Assembly: GCA_943789135.1 (NCBI GenBank)
Contig: CALSSY010000004.1
Location: 126,726-190,095 of the forward strand
DNA length: 63,370 nt
Source: an uncultured Bacteroidia bacterium
GTDB taxonomy: Bacteria; Bacteroidota; Bacteroidia; NS11-12g; UBA955
Direction: 5' to 3'
In this document: positions 17,192 to 26,497 of the stretch, piece after piece
Numbering within the stretch: the stretch's first letter is position 1
Layout of the letters: each line of letters starts with the position of its first letter
Notes under the pieces: model-generated
The model's input: the letters and a program-made list of their open reading frames with translations, nothing else
Database searches by the model: none
What the model was told of the DNA's origin: nothing
Translations under genes and position numbers: made by a program

Positions 17192-19747
17192 TTATTTCGA
17201 ACTTTTTTTCTTCGCAGCCGGCTTTTTTGCTGTTGACTTTTTTGCCGTGGTTTTCTTTGCAGTGGATTTCTTAGCACCGGATTTTTTATCTGCTTGATCC
17301 GACTCCTTAGCTATTTTTTCAATATCCTCAATGGTAAGATCGTTATAGTCCACATCCTTAGGGATTTTCAAATTAGCCTTGCCGTATTTAATAAAAGCAC
17401 CGTATCTGCCTTTTTGAACGCTCACATCGTCTCTTCCTTCAAATGTTTTAAGCATTTTCTGAAGATTATCTGCCCGTTTTTTCTCGATTAATTCAATTGC
17501 TCTTTCTAAAGTGACCGTAAAAGGATCTTCAGCTTTAGGGATACTTGCAAACAAAGAAGCATGCTTCACATATGGACCAAATCTACCGGCATTAACTTGA
17601 ACTGGTTTGTCTTCGTAATCTCCTAAATTAACTGGGAAACTCGGAGATTTTTCAAACTCTGTCAACATATGATTGATTTTCTCTTGATTCAATGTAAGTA
17701 ACTCGGAATCGTCTTTTACATTTATATATTTCTCGCCATATTTGATGTAGGGTCCGAATCTTCCTACTCCAATTTGAACATGTTGCCCATTAAATTCGAA
17801 ACCGTTATTCATGATATCAAGCATCTGAATGGCTTCTTGAAGCGTAACCGTTTCTAACCTTTGCGTTCTTAATAAGCTGGCATATGTTGGTGTTTCGGTT
17901 TCTTCGCGAGACCCTAATTGCACCATGGGGCCATATTGTCCCATACGCACTAAAATGGTTAACCCACTAACTGGGTCTTTCCCAAGGATTCGCTCACCAC
18001 TTACTCTACCCCCATTCTGAATGGTATCAGCAACCGTAATTTTAAATGGTTTATAAAACTCATCGAGCATAATTTGCCAACCTTGCATTCCCTTTGCAAT
18101 TTCATCAAATTTCGCTTCTACTTGCGCAGTAAACCCATAATCCATGATATCTTTAAAATGCTCAGAAAGGAAATCCGTCACTAACATTCCTATATCGCTT
18201 GGGAAGAGTTTATTCTTTTCAGCTCCAAAATTTTCTGTCTCAGAACTAGCAACAATGGTGTCATTTTTAAGGGTGATTTTAGGAACATCACGTTGTTGTG
18301 CAGGACGACTTTCTTGCAAAATATAACCACGCTTTTGAATGGTTTGAATGGTTGGTGCGTAGGTAGAAGGTCTACCAATTCCCAATTCTTCTAATTTTTT
18401 CACTAATGAAGCTTCCGTAAAACGAGGCGCATGTTTGGCGAATTTTTGTTGGGCCGTTATGGTTTGATAGGCTAGTTTTTCGCCATTCTCAACAGAAGGC
18501 AACATGCCTTCTTGGTCTTCTTCTGACTCATCGTCCGTACCTTCCAAATACACCTTCAAAAAGCCCTCAAACTTAATTACCTCACCAGATGCCTTAAAAA
18601 TATCTGAGGTATTGCTATTTTGAATATCTAAGGTCGTTTTTTCCAATCTCGCCTTAGACATTTGAGAAGCAATGGATCTCTTCCAAATTAAATCATATAA
18701 ACGCTGTTCTTCTGGGGTGCCGCCTGCCTTATGTTTATCAAAATAAGTTGGTCGTATCGCTTCGTGTGCTTCTTGTGCAGAATCGCTTTTAGTAGCAAAG
18801 TTTTTAGGTTCTGAAAAAGCTTCACCATAAGCAGATAGAATTTCATTTTTTGCACCATCAATTGCCGTTTTGCTCAAGTTGGTAGAATCGGTACGCATAT
18901 AGGTAATATGACCGTTTTCGTAAAGTTTCTGTGCTACCCGCATTGTTCTCGAAACGTCAAATCCCAATTTGCGCGATGCTTCCTGTTGGAGTGTCGAGGT
19001 TGTAAAAGGTGCTGAAGGACTTCTGAATGTAGGCTTTACTTCGATGTTGCTTACACTAAATTGAGCTCCAATTAATTTCCCTAAAAAAGCCTCGGCTAAC
19101 TCTTGATTTGCGAATTTTTGAGGTAATTCGGCCTTTATTAATTTGCCATTGGTCTTTTCAAATATAGCGACTACCCTAAATTCACTTTTTTCAACAAAAT
19201 CAATAATTTCCCGTTCTCTTTCAACAACCAGTCTAACGGCAACGGATTGAACTCGACCTGCGCTTAATCTAGGTCTTACCTGCTTCCATAGCACGGGAGA
19301 CAATGTGTAACCTACTAGCCTATCTAAAATTCGACGTGCTTGTTGGGCATCTACTAGGAATTGATCGATATTCCTAGGATTTTCAATTGCACGTTGTATG
19401 GCAGGTTTGGTAATTTCATTAAAAACTATCCTTTTCGTTGTCGTTTTATCCAATTTTAATTCTTCCGCTAAATGCCATGAAATAGCCTCTCCTTCGCGGT
19501 CCTCGTCCGTTGCTAACCATATTACATCTGCTTTTTTAACCAAAGATTTAAGTTCACGAACAACCGCTTGTCGGTCATCTGAGACTACATATTTGGGCAT
19601 AAATCCATTATTGATATCAATGGCATCATTACCATCTGCTAGATCCCTAATATGACCTTTGCACGATACAACAGTGTAATCTGCACCCAAAAACTTTTCA
19701 ATTGTTTTTGCTTTAGCGGGTGACTCAACTATTACCAGATTCTTCAT
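17192..19747 (-). CDS. topA: DNA topoisomerase I
   Basis: A type IA topoisomerase that relaxes negative supercoils. 851 residues: Toprim domain at the start (VIVESPAKAKTIEKFLG, DEDREGEAISWHL at 82-93), catalytic Tyr283 in HITYMRTDST, HEAIRPT, and EELGIGRPSTYA. Instead of classical four-cysteine zinc fingers, the C-terminus has repeats of the GRFGPYIKYG type (four are visible). These are followed by a ~30-residue Lys/Ala/Thr tail made of KKSTAKKTTAKK units, histone-H1-like and probably DNA binding. The stop-start gap to the M43 protease gene is zero (19747/19748). Confidence 0.96.
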   Translation of the reverse strand: MKNLVIVESPAKAKTIEKFLGADYTVVSCKGHIRDLADGNDAIDINNGFMPKYVVSDDRQAVVRELKSLVKKADVIWLATDEDREGEAISWHLAEELKLDKTTTKRIVFNEITKPAIQRAIENPRNIDQFLVDAQQARRILDRLVGYTLSPVLWKQVRPRLSAGRVQSVAVRLVVEREREIIDFVEKSEFRVVAIFEKTNGKLIKAELPQKFANQELAEAFLGKLIGAQFSVSNIEVKPTFRSPSAPFTTSTLQQEASRKLGFDVSRTMRVAQKLYENGHITYMRTDSTNLSKTAIDGAKNEILSAYGEAFSEPKNFATKSDSAQEAHEAIRPTYFDKHKAGGTPEEQRLYDLIWKRSIASQMSKARLEKTTLDIQNSNTSDIFKASGEVIKFEGFLKVYLEGTDDESEEDQEGMLPSVENGEKLAYQTITAQQKFAKHAPRFTEASLVKKLEELGIGRPSTYAPTIQTIQKRGYILQESRPAQQRDVPKITLKNDTIVASSETENFGAEKNKLFPSDIGMLVTDFLSEHFKDIMDYGFTAQVEAKFDEIAKGMQGWQIMLDEFYKPFKITVADTIQNGGRVSGERILGKDPVSGLTILVRMGQYGPMVQLGSREETETPTYASLLRTQRLETVTLQEAIQMLDIMNNGFEFNGQHVQIGVGRFGPYIKYGEKYINVKDDSELLTLNQEKINHMLTEFEKSPSFPVNLGDYEDKPVQVNAGRFGPYVKHASLFASIPKAEDPFTVTLERAIELIEKKRADNLQKMLKTFEGRDDVSVQKGRYGAFIKYGKANLKIPKDVDYNDLTIEDIEKIAKESDQADKKSGAKKSTAKKTTAKKSTAKKPAAKKKSSK

Positions 19748-21850
19748 TTATTCGTTTTCGAAAATTAATCGTTGTGAAGCACTACCTTCATTTGTATTTA
19801 CTCTAATATAATACACACCAAAGCTTGCATTTGTTGGGTGTATTATTTCAAATTCTTGTTTGCCTTGAAATAAAGCCCCTTTATAAATCAAAGAAACCAT
19901 GCGCCCTGTTACGTCGTATAACGCAATGTGAGCCTGATGAATTTCTTTGTTATTGAGAAGCGTTAAATTGGTTTTTTCTGTCGCAGGATTTGGGAATAAC
20001 TCCATTGAAAATGGCTCGAAATTGGGATTTTCAGTAGAAGCAAAGAACGGACTTAAATTGATATTGTCTAAATAAACCGGGTTTCCTCCACCACTGAGTA
20101 CATCTATTCGGAAAATTGCACTCTTTGCATCTCCGTATCCGAGGCTGCTTAAAGAACCGAGTCCATGCCTTCTCCATTGTGTCGATGTTGTGGGTTTAAA
20201 TCCATTTGTAAAAGGCGCATTTAAATATGCTAAAGAACTCCCATTTCGCTGGTAAATTTGCTCCCAATTACCGCCACAATCCGTGGATATGTAAATTTTC
20301 AAGGTTTCGGTCACATCGGCACTTGGCTGAGCATATGATGCCCAAAAAGTGAATTTAGGTGAGAACCCAGTTTGTAATTGAGACAAATCAAATGAAGGGG
20401 TCTGGAAACTGAAAACTGCACCTGCAGGCGTTGAAGCGTTGATATTAGCCCGAAAAGAATAACTGCCCGTGTAACCCGCCAGATTTGTCCTATCAAATTT
20501 ATACGTTGGTGATAAATGTTCAAATCCAGAAATAGCAATTGGGTCTCCGTTTTCGAAACCTTCCTCAAAATTGGGACTTTCTTTACCAAATTCATCTAAG
20601 ACCTTTATATAGGCAGTTTCTGTTTTACTATCACTACCAAAGTTATTTTCAACTTGTAACTTCACCTCATATGAACCAGGGTTATTATAAATAACAACTG
20701 GATTGGCGTCTGAATAGCTTGTTTGTTGGGCTCCTTGAAACGTCCATAGGCGACCAGAAACTTCGCCTTTACAGCTTAAGTCATAAAATTTAACCGCTTT
20801 ACCTGCGCAAATCACCCGAGTATTGGAGTTAAAAGCTGCCGTAGGCTTAGCATTTTGTTTATTTACCCCAACAGATAACAGATTCGAAGAACTGTAAATG
20901 GTACTTCGTAAGGTTTCCAAGTAATAATGCATGCGAGCAACCTGTTCTTTTGTAAAAGCGCTCATGCATTTACCATTAGAATAATCCATGTAATTCTCCC
21001 ACATATCTGGTAAATCAGGAAAATCTGTATTACAAGAATTCCCGTTAGCTGGACAATTAGCATTTGTAAATGTACTTACAACCGGTGGTGTATCGTCACA
21101 ATTATCACCGTCGCTGCATCCACCTTGAAATGTATGATACAAACCCAACCAGTGTCCTATCTCGTGGGTCAAAGTACGACCATCATCCGTATTAGAAGCC
21201 GTTCCAATTGAGCCAACTCTATCGTGACGAATTACGATTCCATCTTTATTAAAATTAGACGTCCAAGGGAAAACCGCATACCCCAAAACAGTTCCTGTTC
21301 CAGATCCGCTTTCTATATTGGTAACTACCCAAATATTAAGGTATTTACGATAATTCCAATAGGCCAAATCTTTAACGGGTTCATCACTCATATCCATATC
21401 AACACCACTTGGAGAGTAAATTCTATTAATCCCATCAAAACAATTACCCGATGGGTCAATTGTCGCCAATTTGAATTCAACATCTCCAACCGCCGCTACA
21501 TTTTTAAATGCATCTCTTAAATTGACTTTATTTGGATTCGTGTAACTAAAATCTTCATTTAAAATTCGGATCTGATCCAATATTTGTTCTCTGGAAATAT
21601 TTTCACTTCCGCCAGTGTGAATCACATGAAATACCACAGGAATTGTGTACGTAGCCGCCCTTTTGTTTACATTATTTTGTTGTTTTTTAACATACACACG
21701 ACTCTTTGAGTTGTGGTCAGATTCGACAACTTTCAAGGTTGGATTTTGAGCCAACTGCTTTTCATGATATAAATCAGTTCCACAGGTATGCTGTGCATTG
21801 ATTTGAAGAGCAATGCTAAAAGCTAGAATTCCGAACACACGTATTTTCAT
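19748..21850 (-). CDS. Secreted M43 (pappalysin-like) metalloprotease with type IX sorting tail
   Basis: An extracellular zinc protease. The ATG at 21850 (MKIRVFGILAFSIALQINAQ) gives a clean signal peptide. A propeptide follows, then the catalytic domain with TLTHEIGHWLGLYH (zinc histidines and Glu) and the Met-turn region WENYMDYSNGKCM. Next come a PKD domain (near 345-430), a galactose-binding/MAM-like beta domain (DPIAISGFEHLSP to YLDNINLSPFF), and a C-terminal type A sorting domain (MELFPNPATEKTNLTLL to the end). The tail marks it as cargo of the GldKLMN/PorP system in this window. About 700 residues, intact. Confidence 0.93.
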   Translation of the reverse strand: MKIRVFGILAFSIALQINAQHTCGTDLYHEKQLAQNPTLKVVESDHNSKSRVYVKKQQNNVNKRAATYTIPVVFHVIHTGGSENISREQILDQIRILNEDFSYTNPNKVNLRDAFKNVAAVGDVEFKLATIDPSGNCFDGINRIYSPSGVDMDMSDEPVKDLAYWNYRKYLNIWVVTNIESGSGTGTVLGYAVFPWTSNFNKDGIVIRHDRVGSIGTASNTDDGRTLTHEIGHWLGLYHTFQGGCSDGDNCDDTPPVVSTFTNANCPANGNSCNTDFPDLPDMWENYMDYSNGKCMSAFTKEQVARMHYYLETLRSTIYSSSNLLSVGVNKQNAKPTAAFNSNTRVICAGKAVKFYDLSCKGEVSGRLWTFQGAQQTSYSDANPVVIYNNPGSYEVKLQVENNFGSDSKTETAYIKVLDEFGKESPNFEEGFENGDPIAISGFEHLSPTYKFDRTNLAGYTGSYSFRANINASTPAGAVFSFQTPSFDLSQLQTGFSPKFTFWASYAQPSADVTETLKIYISTDCGGNWEQIYQRNGSSLAYLNAPFTNGFKPTTSTQWRRHGLGSLSSLGYGDAKSAIFRIDVLSGGGNPVYLDNINLSPFFASTENPNFEPFSMELFPNPATEKTNLTLLNNKEIHQAHIALYDVTGRMVSLIYKGALFQGKQEFEIIHPTNASFGVYYIRVNTNEGSASQRLIFENE

Positions 21851-21866
21851 TGGGTGCAAAGAAAGA

Positions 21867-22313
21867 CTAAAAGCGTTTGACATTAAAATCTATGTCGTAA
21901 AAATGAGACAAACGGTTAGAACTTTTACACGAGTGACGACCAAAAAATGCATCTTTCATATGGAATAACTGGCATGAAAATGCACTTTGGGTAATGGCAA
22001 TGATATCGAACCTAATGGTTTTATTACAAGGGAATTCCTCTTGATATTGCTGTGCGCAATTTTGAATATATTGCCTCTTGTACTTGTTAATTTTTGATTC
22101 TGGAAAATTCATAGATTTTGCATTATTAAATTTAACTTCTACAAACACCCGGTATTTGGCATTTTCCACAACCAAGTCAATCTCTTGATGATTTTTAAAC
22201 CAATTTTTGTGTGCAATTTGGTAACCATTTCGAATCAACCAAATTTCCGCCAACTTTTCTGCTTTATTCCCGATTTTTCGATTAGATTTATATTTCGATT
22301 CTGGTTTCATCAT
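21867..22313 (-). CDS. YraN/UPF0102 family protein
   Basis: A 148-residue endonuclease-fold protein of the YraN family. Visible marks are GNKAEKLAEIWLIRNGYQI, NWFKNHQEIDLVVENAKYRVFVEVKF (the restriction-enzyme-like E-x-D-x(n)-E-x-K pattern) and KINKYKRQYI. The catalytic-type residues are kept. The biological role is not established. It is the first gene of the minus-strand run leading into the protease and topA. Confidence 0.9.
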   Translation of the reverse strand: MMKPESKYKSNRKIGNKAEKLAEIWLIRNGYQIAHKNWFKNHQEIDLVVENAKYRVFVEVKFNNAKSMNFPESKINKYKRQYIQNCAQQYQEEFPCNKTIRFDIIAITQSAFSCQLFHMKDAFFGRHSCKSSNRLSHFYDIDFNVKRF

Positions 22314-22404
22314 TCAGGTTACGATAAGATTCTTTCTTTGAACTCGGTGTGCTCCGCTTTTTCAAAAATACAGACAGACTAAAAGAGAAGCGCAAAAAGG
22401 GCAT

Positions 22405-22412
22405 TAACTTTG
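22405..22412 (+). promoter_or_regulatory. -7 promoter box abutting lipB start
   Basis: TAACTTTG, a full match to TAnnTTTG, ending 4 nt before the lipB ATG. If transcription starts ~4 nt beyond the box, as the box name implies, the mRNA is leaderless. Confidence 0.5.
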
Positions 22413-22416
22413 AGGC

Positions 22417-23091
22417 ATGATTAATTGTGTTTTTCACCAATTGGGTCGCGTTTCTTATAAAGAGGTTTGGGATTTCCAACAAAAGCTATTTTCTGAAATC
22501 ATTGAAGAAAAAAGAAAGGGAAATCACTCCGATATGCATCTAATTTTTGTTGAACACTCTCCTGTGTATACATTCGGTAAACACGCAAAAAAGAATCATT
22601 TATTAGCTACCCCTGAGATGCTCAGTTCCTTGGGAGCAGAAGTGTTTGAAATAGAAAGAGGTGGAGACATTACCTATCACGGACCAGGACAATTGGTTGT
22701 ATATCCTATTTTTGACTTGGAGCAATTAAACATGGGAATTAAAAGTTATGTGAGTAGCATTGAATCTTGCATAAAGGAGGTTCTAAAAACCTATGGAATC
22801 GCTTCGGGTACTATCAATGATAGAATTGGTGTATGGCTCGATATTGGAAGCGAAAAAGAAAGAAAAATTGCGGCCATTGGTATAAAGAGTAGTAGATATG
22901 TTACCATGCATGGATTGGCTTTGAATGTAAATACCGATTTAAACATGTTTAACCATATCGTACCATGTGGAATACCGGATAAAGCGGTAACAAGTATTTC
23001 TAAGGAGTTGAACGAAGAAATTGATTTCTTTGAAGTAAATCTAAGAATGAAAAACGCGTTTGCGCGTATATTTGAAATACAGTATTTATGA
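22417..23091 (+). CDS. lipB: Lipoyl(octanoyl) transferase LipB
   Basis: Moves octanoyl from octanoyl-ACP to the lipoyl domains of E2 subunits and GcvH; the E2 at 14851-16212 is a likely client. 224 residues with the family motifs RGGDITYHGPGQLVVYP, the lysine in KIAAIGIKSSRYVTMHG and the catalytic cysteine in IVPCGIPD. Intact. The last bases overlap the lemA start (ATGA), so lipB leads a lipB-lemA-TPM-TPM operon. Confidence 0.96.
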   Translation: MINCVFHQLGRVSYKEVWDFQQKLFSEIIEEKRKGNHSDMHLIFVEHSPVYTFGKHAKKNHLLATPEMLSSLGAEVFEIERGGDITYHGPGQLVVYPIFDLEQLNMGIKSYVSSIESCIKEVLKTYGIASGTINDRIGVWLDIGSEKERKIAAIGIKSSRYVTMHGLALNVNTDLNMFNHIVPCGIPDKAVTSISKELNEEIDFFEVNLRMKNAFARIFEIQYL

Positions 23092-23687
23092 AACGCAGTA
23101 ATATAATTTTGATTGCCGTAATTGGTTTTTTCGTATTGATTTTTGGGATGGGCTGCAGTACCTATAATGGTATGATCGGTAAAGACGAGGATGTCGAGAA
23201 AGCTTGGAATGATGTTGAAACCCAGTACCAGAGACGAGGCGATTTAATCTTGAATCTTGCCAAAACCGTTGTTAAAGCGGCTAAAACCGAAGAAAATATC
23301 TTAAAAGAAGTAGTTTCTGCGCGTGCATCGGCTACTAGTATGAATATCGATGCGAGCAAATTAAATGCCGATAATCTTAAACAATTTGAAGCTGCACAAT
23401 CCAAATTAAACGGAACTTTATCGCGTTTGATGGTAGTAGTAGAAAAATATCCTGACTTAAAATCCATTCCACAATTTGCTAAATTGAATGATGAAATTGC
23501 TGGAACAGAGAATCGAATCAGTACAGCAAGAACGGATTTTAATGATGCCGTTGCCAAATACAACAAAACAGTTCGGAGATTTCCCAATAACATTTTAGCA
23601 GGGTTCTTCGGATTCGAAAAACGATCAGGTTTCTCTGCTTCTGAGGGCATGGAAAACGCACCTAACCTCGATGCTATTTACGAATAA
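23088..23687 (+). CDS. lemA: LemA family protein
   Basis: 199 residues: one N-terminal membrane segment (about 5-24) ending in a lipobox-like GMGCS, followed by a long helical domain with the family motif DEDVEKAWNDVETQYQRRGDLILNL and the C-terminal FPNNILAGFFGFEKR. Its function is not known; lemA genes are often next to TPM-domain genes, as here. It overlaps lipB by 4 bp. Confidence 0.93.
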   Translation: MKRSNIILIAVIGFFVLIFGMGCSTYNGMIGKDEDVEKAWNDVETQYQRRGDLILNLAKTVVKAAKTEENILKEVVSARASATSMNIDASKLNADNLKQFEAAQSKLNGTLSRLMVVVEKYPDLKSIPQFAKLNDEIAGTENRISTARTDFNDAVAKYNKTVRRFPNNILAGFFGFEKRSGFSASEGMENAPNLDAIYE

Positions 23688-23691
23688 TTAG

Positions 23692-24159
23692 ATGTTGTTC
23701 GGATTTAAAGGATTACAAAAGTTTTCGCCAGCAGGGCAAATCGAAACCGCCAAAGTAGTTCAATCGATTACCGAAGCGGAGGAAATCACGTCTGCAGAAA
23801 TAAGAGTCCATTACACGGTTTGCGGATCCAAACTTCCACTTTTAGCAGAAGCACAAAAAGTCTTTGAAGCCCTTGAAATGCATAAAACTGAAAATCGCAA
23901 TGGGGTGTTGATTTTCCTAAGACTTCGCAAACATGAAATTGCGGTTATCGGTGATGAAGGTATACACAAACATGTAGGAACTGAATTTTGGGAAGCCGTG
24001 AAGGACGAAATTATTCAAAATATCAAAACAGGCACAATCACAGAAGGCATCGTAAAAGGCGTCCATGTGGTGGGGAAACAACTTTCAAAATATTTCCCTC
24101 CAAGTGATGAGAACCCGAATGAACTATCCAATGAAGTTACCAAAAACAAGATTTATTAA
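23692..24159 (+). CDS. TPM-domain protein (cytosolic type)
   Basis: 155 residues without signal peptide or membrane segment. The TPM domain covers almost all of it (ITEAEEITSAEIRVHY, ENRNGVLIFLRLRKHEIAVIGDEGIHKHVG, EGIVKGVHVVGKQLSKYFP). TPM domains have been linked to phosphatase activity and membrane-protein complex repair in plants; the bacterial role is unsettled. It starts 4 bp after lemA and overlaps the next TPM gene. Confidence 0.88.
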   Translation: MLFGFKGLQKFSPAGQIETAKVVQSITEAEEITSAEIRVHYTVCGSKLPLLAEAQKVFEALEMHKTENRNGVLIFLRLRKHEIAVIGDEGIHKHVGTEFWEAVKDEIIQNIKTGTITEGIVKGVHVVGKQLSKYFPPSDENPNELSNEVTKNKIY

Positions 24160-24895
24160 GCAAATATTTTTCTTTATTGGCTTTCTGTTAGGGCTTAACT
24201 TTTTGAGCGCAGAACAGAAACTTCCTCAATACACCGATTATCTTAATGATTATGCAGGTGTTTTGAATAAAAACGAAGTACTTATGCTTAATAATTTATT
24301 GAGCGATTTTGAAGATTCAATGGGAGTTCAAATTGCCGTTGTATTAGAACCAAATTGCGATTATGAAGCCTTTGATAGAGCATTGTTCATTTCGAGAGGA
24401 TGGAAAATTGGGAATAGTGGCGTGAACAATGGAATTCTGGTTTATTTGAATATTGGGGGCCGAAAATTTCATATAATAACGGCGGATAAAACACAGGGAA
24501 AATTAACCGATGGAATCGTTGGAGATATAGGAAGAAAATCGCTCGTTCCTTTCTTAAAACAAGGTGATTATTATAATGCTATTCGAGAAACTGTTTACGC
24601 ATTAGCCTTTGAAATAAAAGGAGAATTTAAAGGGCGCAACAAAAATAATAAAAAGAAAAAAGAATCATTTCTAAGCGTGCTTGGCCCAATATTCATGTTC
24701 CTACTCTTCTATCTTATGTTCGTTCGTCGAGGCGGAGGAGGTGGATATTCGAGACGTGGATACTACACACCACCTATTTTCTTTGGTGCGAGTAGTTTTG
24801 GAAGCGGATTCGGTGGTGGCAGTAGTTCAGGAGGATTCGGAGGATTCGGCGGCGGCGGCGGATTCAACGGAGGTGGTGCCGGTGGTAGTTGGTAA
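24131..24895 (+). CDS. TPM-domain membrane protein with Gly-rich tail
   Basis: I start at the ATG at 24131 (MKLPKTRFIKQIFFFIGFLLGLNFLSAEQ), which gives a proper signal peptide. The TPM domain is about 30-165 (LPQYTDYLNDYAGVLNKNE, GVNNGILVYLNIGGRKFHIIT, DGIVGDIGRKSLVPFL). One membrane helix follows (LGPIFMFLLFYLMFV), then a Gly/Ser-rich tail ending GGAGGSW, typical of the YgcG type. The start lies inside the end of the previous TPM gene. The 3' end overlaps the convergent mannosyltransferase-like gene by 69 bp. Confidence 0.9.
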   Translation: MKLPKTRFIKQIFFFIGFLLGLNFLSAEQKLPQYTDYLNDYAGVLNKNEVLMLNNLLSDFEDSMGVQIAVVLEPNCDYEAFDRALFISRGWKIGNSGVNNGILVYLNIGGRKFHIITADKTQGKLTDGIVGDIGRKSLVPFLKQGDYYNAIRETVYALAFEIKGEFKGRNKNNKKKKESFLSVLGPIFMFLLFYLMFVRRGGGGGYSRRGYYTPPIFFGASSFGSGFGGGSSSGGFGGFGGGGGFNGGGAGGSW

Positions 24896-26422
24896 TACGC
24901 GTCGTATGCCGTTCACCCGATAAATATATATTTCCTGACTCTTTACAATTGGATTTAGTTTAGGAATCAATCGATCTAACCAAGAAGATTTTATTACTTG
25001 AACCCTTTCAATTTCTGCTCTTTTCTGAACCCTTTTTACACGTTCTTTTAAATTTTCTTTGTCAAAGAACAATATATAGTTGGGCTCTGGATGCACACCT
25101 AAACTTGCAGAATCAAAGAAACACTCCGAATCGCAATTAGGCAAAATGTGTTGATAGGGTTGCCAGAATTGTCCATAGAAACGTGGCATATATTCCATGT
25201 AATCTTTATGTGATGATTCAATTACAAAATGTTTTGCGTCCTCTTGCTGAAACAAATAATACATGGCATCCATTTTAGCGGTTCTCGTTGATGCAAGGGA
25301 TAATGCCAATAATAGAGGCATGTTTAAGATCCAGAAAAATCGCATTGAAAATGTATTCCACTTCATTTTTTCAGGAAACAATTCATTCCATGCCAAAATT
25401 CCACCCATTATCAGAAATGGAATAACAGGTAAAATAAAACGCTCTTGCTTGTTTGGGAAATACGAATGAAATAAAAGAAAGATTAAAGTTGGCAAGAATA
25501 AAATCAGGTATGTTTTGAATTTCAAAACACTTGCATAAATCCAATTGGCTGGAGCAAAAATTAGCAACATTCCAAGAATTACGAATAGATATTGATACCA
25601 AGGCCCGTTGGGATATTCCCCAGAGTGTGTCATGTTATAATCTATGTAGGTTATCAACTCGTGGAAGGGCATTTTGAATAATGCAAAATCCAGTATCCCT
25701 AAAAATAGGATACTCCCTAAACCAAAACCAAATAAAAGCTGCAATGCCTCTCTCCATTTCCTCTGTGATAATAAAATAAATCCAAACATTCCTGAGAATA
25801 ATACGGTCTGAAACCGCAAGGCAAAAGCCACCGAGAACATGATACCGGCCCAAAGAAATAATTTACGTTTGTTCTGTAAAAACAACCAGGTTCCGAACAT
25901 CAAGGGAGGAATACAAACGACTTCGACTAAATTTCTTACCGATAAAAATGGCATAAACCAAGCTATTGCCAACATCCAAGATACTTGTATTGCGCTTTTA
26001 AGGTTGCTTAATTTCCTTGAAATCTTAAATCCCAAATAAATAATTATCAAACTGTACAAAGCATGCATCAATCGAACTGAAAACATGATATATATTGGGT
26101 TTTCAAACCCAATTAGTCGATAAAATTGAAATAAAGAATAATGAAGGAATGTATAAAAAGAACTGTGAGATAACCGATCTTCCGTAATGATATTGGGATT
26201 GAAAAATGAACGCTCCTCCCCTCCTTGCATAATCCATTGTTGGGCTTCTTCAATAACAAAATAATGATCGTCTGTGAAGGCATAACCTTTTGAAAAAAAA
26301 GCCGCAATTAAACGGAATATTAATCCTACAATGAGTATGCTTCGAAGCGGATGTATTCGGTAATACCTAAGAAATTGGTTGGTCACTGGGAACAAAAATA
26401 CGATGTTTCGGATAATACGCAT
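24827..26422 (-). CDS. GT22-like (Alg9/PIG-B type) membrane glycosyltransferase
   Basis: A multi-spanning membrane protein of ~531 residues from the ATG at 26422 (MRIIRNIVFLFPVTNQFL). The first outer loop holds YAFTDDHYFVIEEAQQW, reminiscent of the acidic catalytic motif of lipid-linked mannosyltransferases. At least eight helices and a soluble C-terminal domain (KHFVIESSHKDYMEYMPRFYG) follow. Sugar and acceptor cannot be told. The last ~22 residues (LPTTTGTTSVESAAAAESSE) are the antisense reading of the Gly codons of the convergent TPM gene, so the true C-terminus may have been extended by a lost stop or an indel. Confidence 0.75.
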   Translation of the reverse strand: MRIIRNIVFLFPVTNQFLRYYRIHPLRSILIVGLIFRLIAAFFSKGYAFTDDHYFVIEEAQQWIMQGGEERSFFNPNIITEDRLSHSSFYTFLHYSLFQFYRLIGFENPIYIMFSVRLMHALYSLIIIYLGFKISRKLSNLKSAIQVSWMLAIAWFMPFLSVRNLVEVVCIPPLMFGTWLFLQNKRKLFLWAGIMFSVAFALRFQTVLFSGMFGFILLSQRKWREALQLLFGFGLGSILFLGILDFALFKMPFHELITYIDYNMTHSGEYPNGPWYQYLFVILGMLLIFAPANWIYASVLKFKTYLILFLPTLIFLLFHSYFPNKQERFILPVIPFLIMGGILAWNELFPEKMKWNTFSMRFFWILNMPLLLALSLASTRTAKMDAMYYLFQQEDAKHFVIESSHKDYMEYMPRFYGQFWQPYQHILPNCDSECFFDSASLGVHPEPNYILFFDKENLKERVKRVQKRAEIERVQVIKSSWLDRLIPKLNPIVKSQEIYIYRVNGIRRVLPTTTGTTSVESAAAAESSESS

Positions 26423-26483
26423 TTGATTAGACTTTAAAGAAGGAATAATCGACGTAATATGTAAGTAAAGGTATATTCTTTCG

Positions 26484-26491
26484 TATTTTTG
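26484..26491 (+). promoter_or_regulatory. -7 promoter box for uvrA
   Basis: TATTTTTG followed by C, a full match, ending 6 nt before the ATG at 26498. No TTG at the right distance. Predicts an mRNA with 0-3 nt leader. Confidence 0.5.
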
Positions 26492-26497
26492 CGATTT

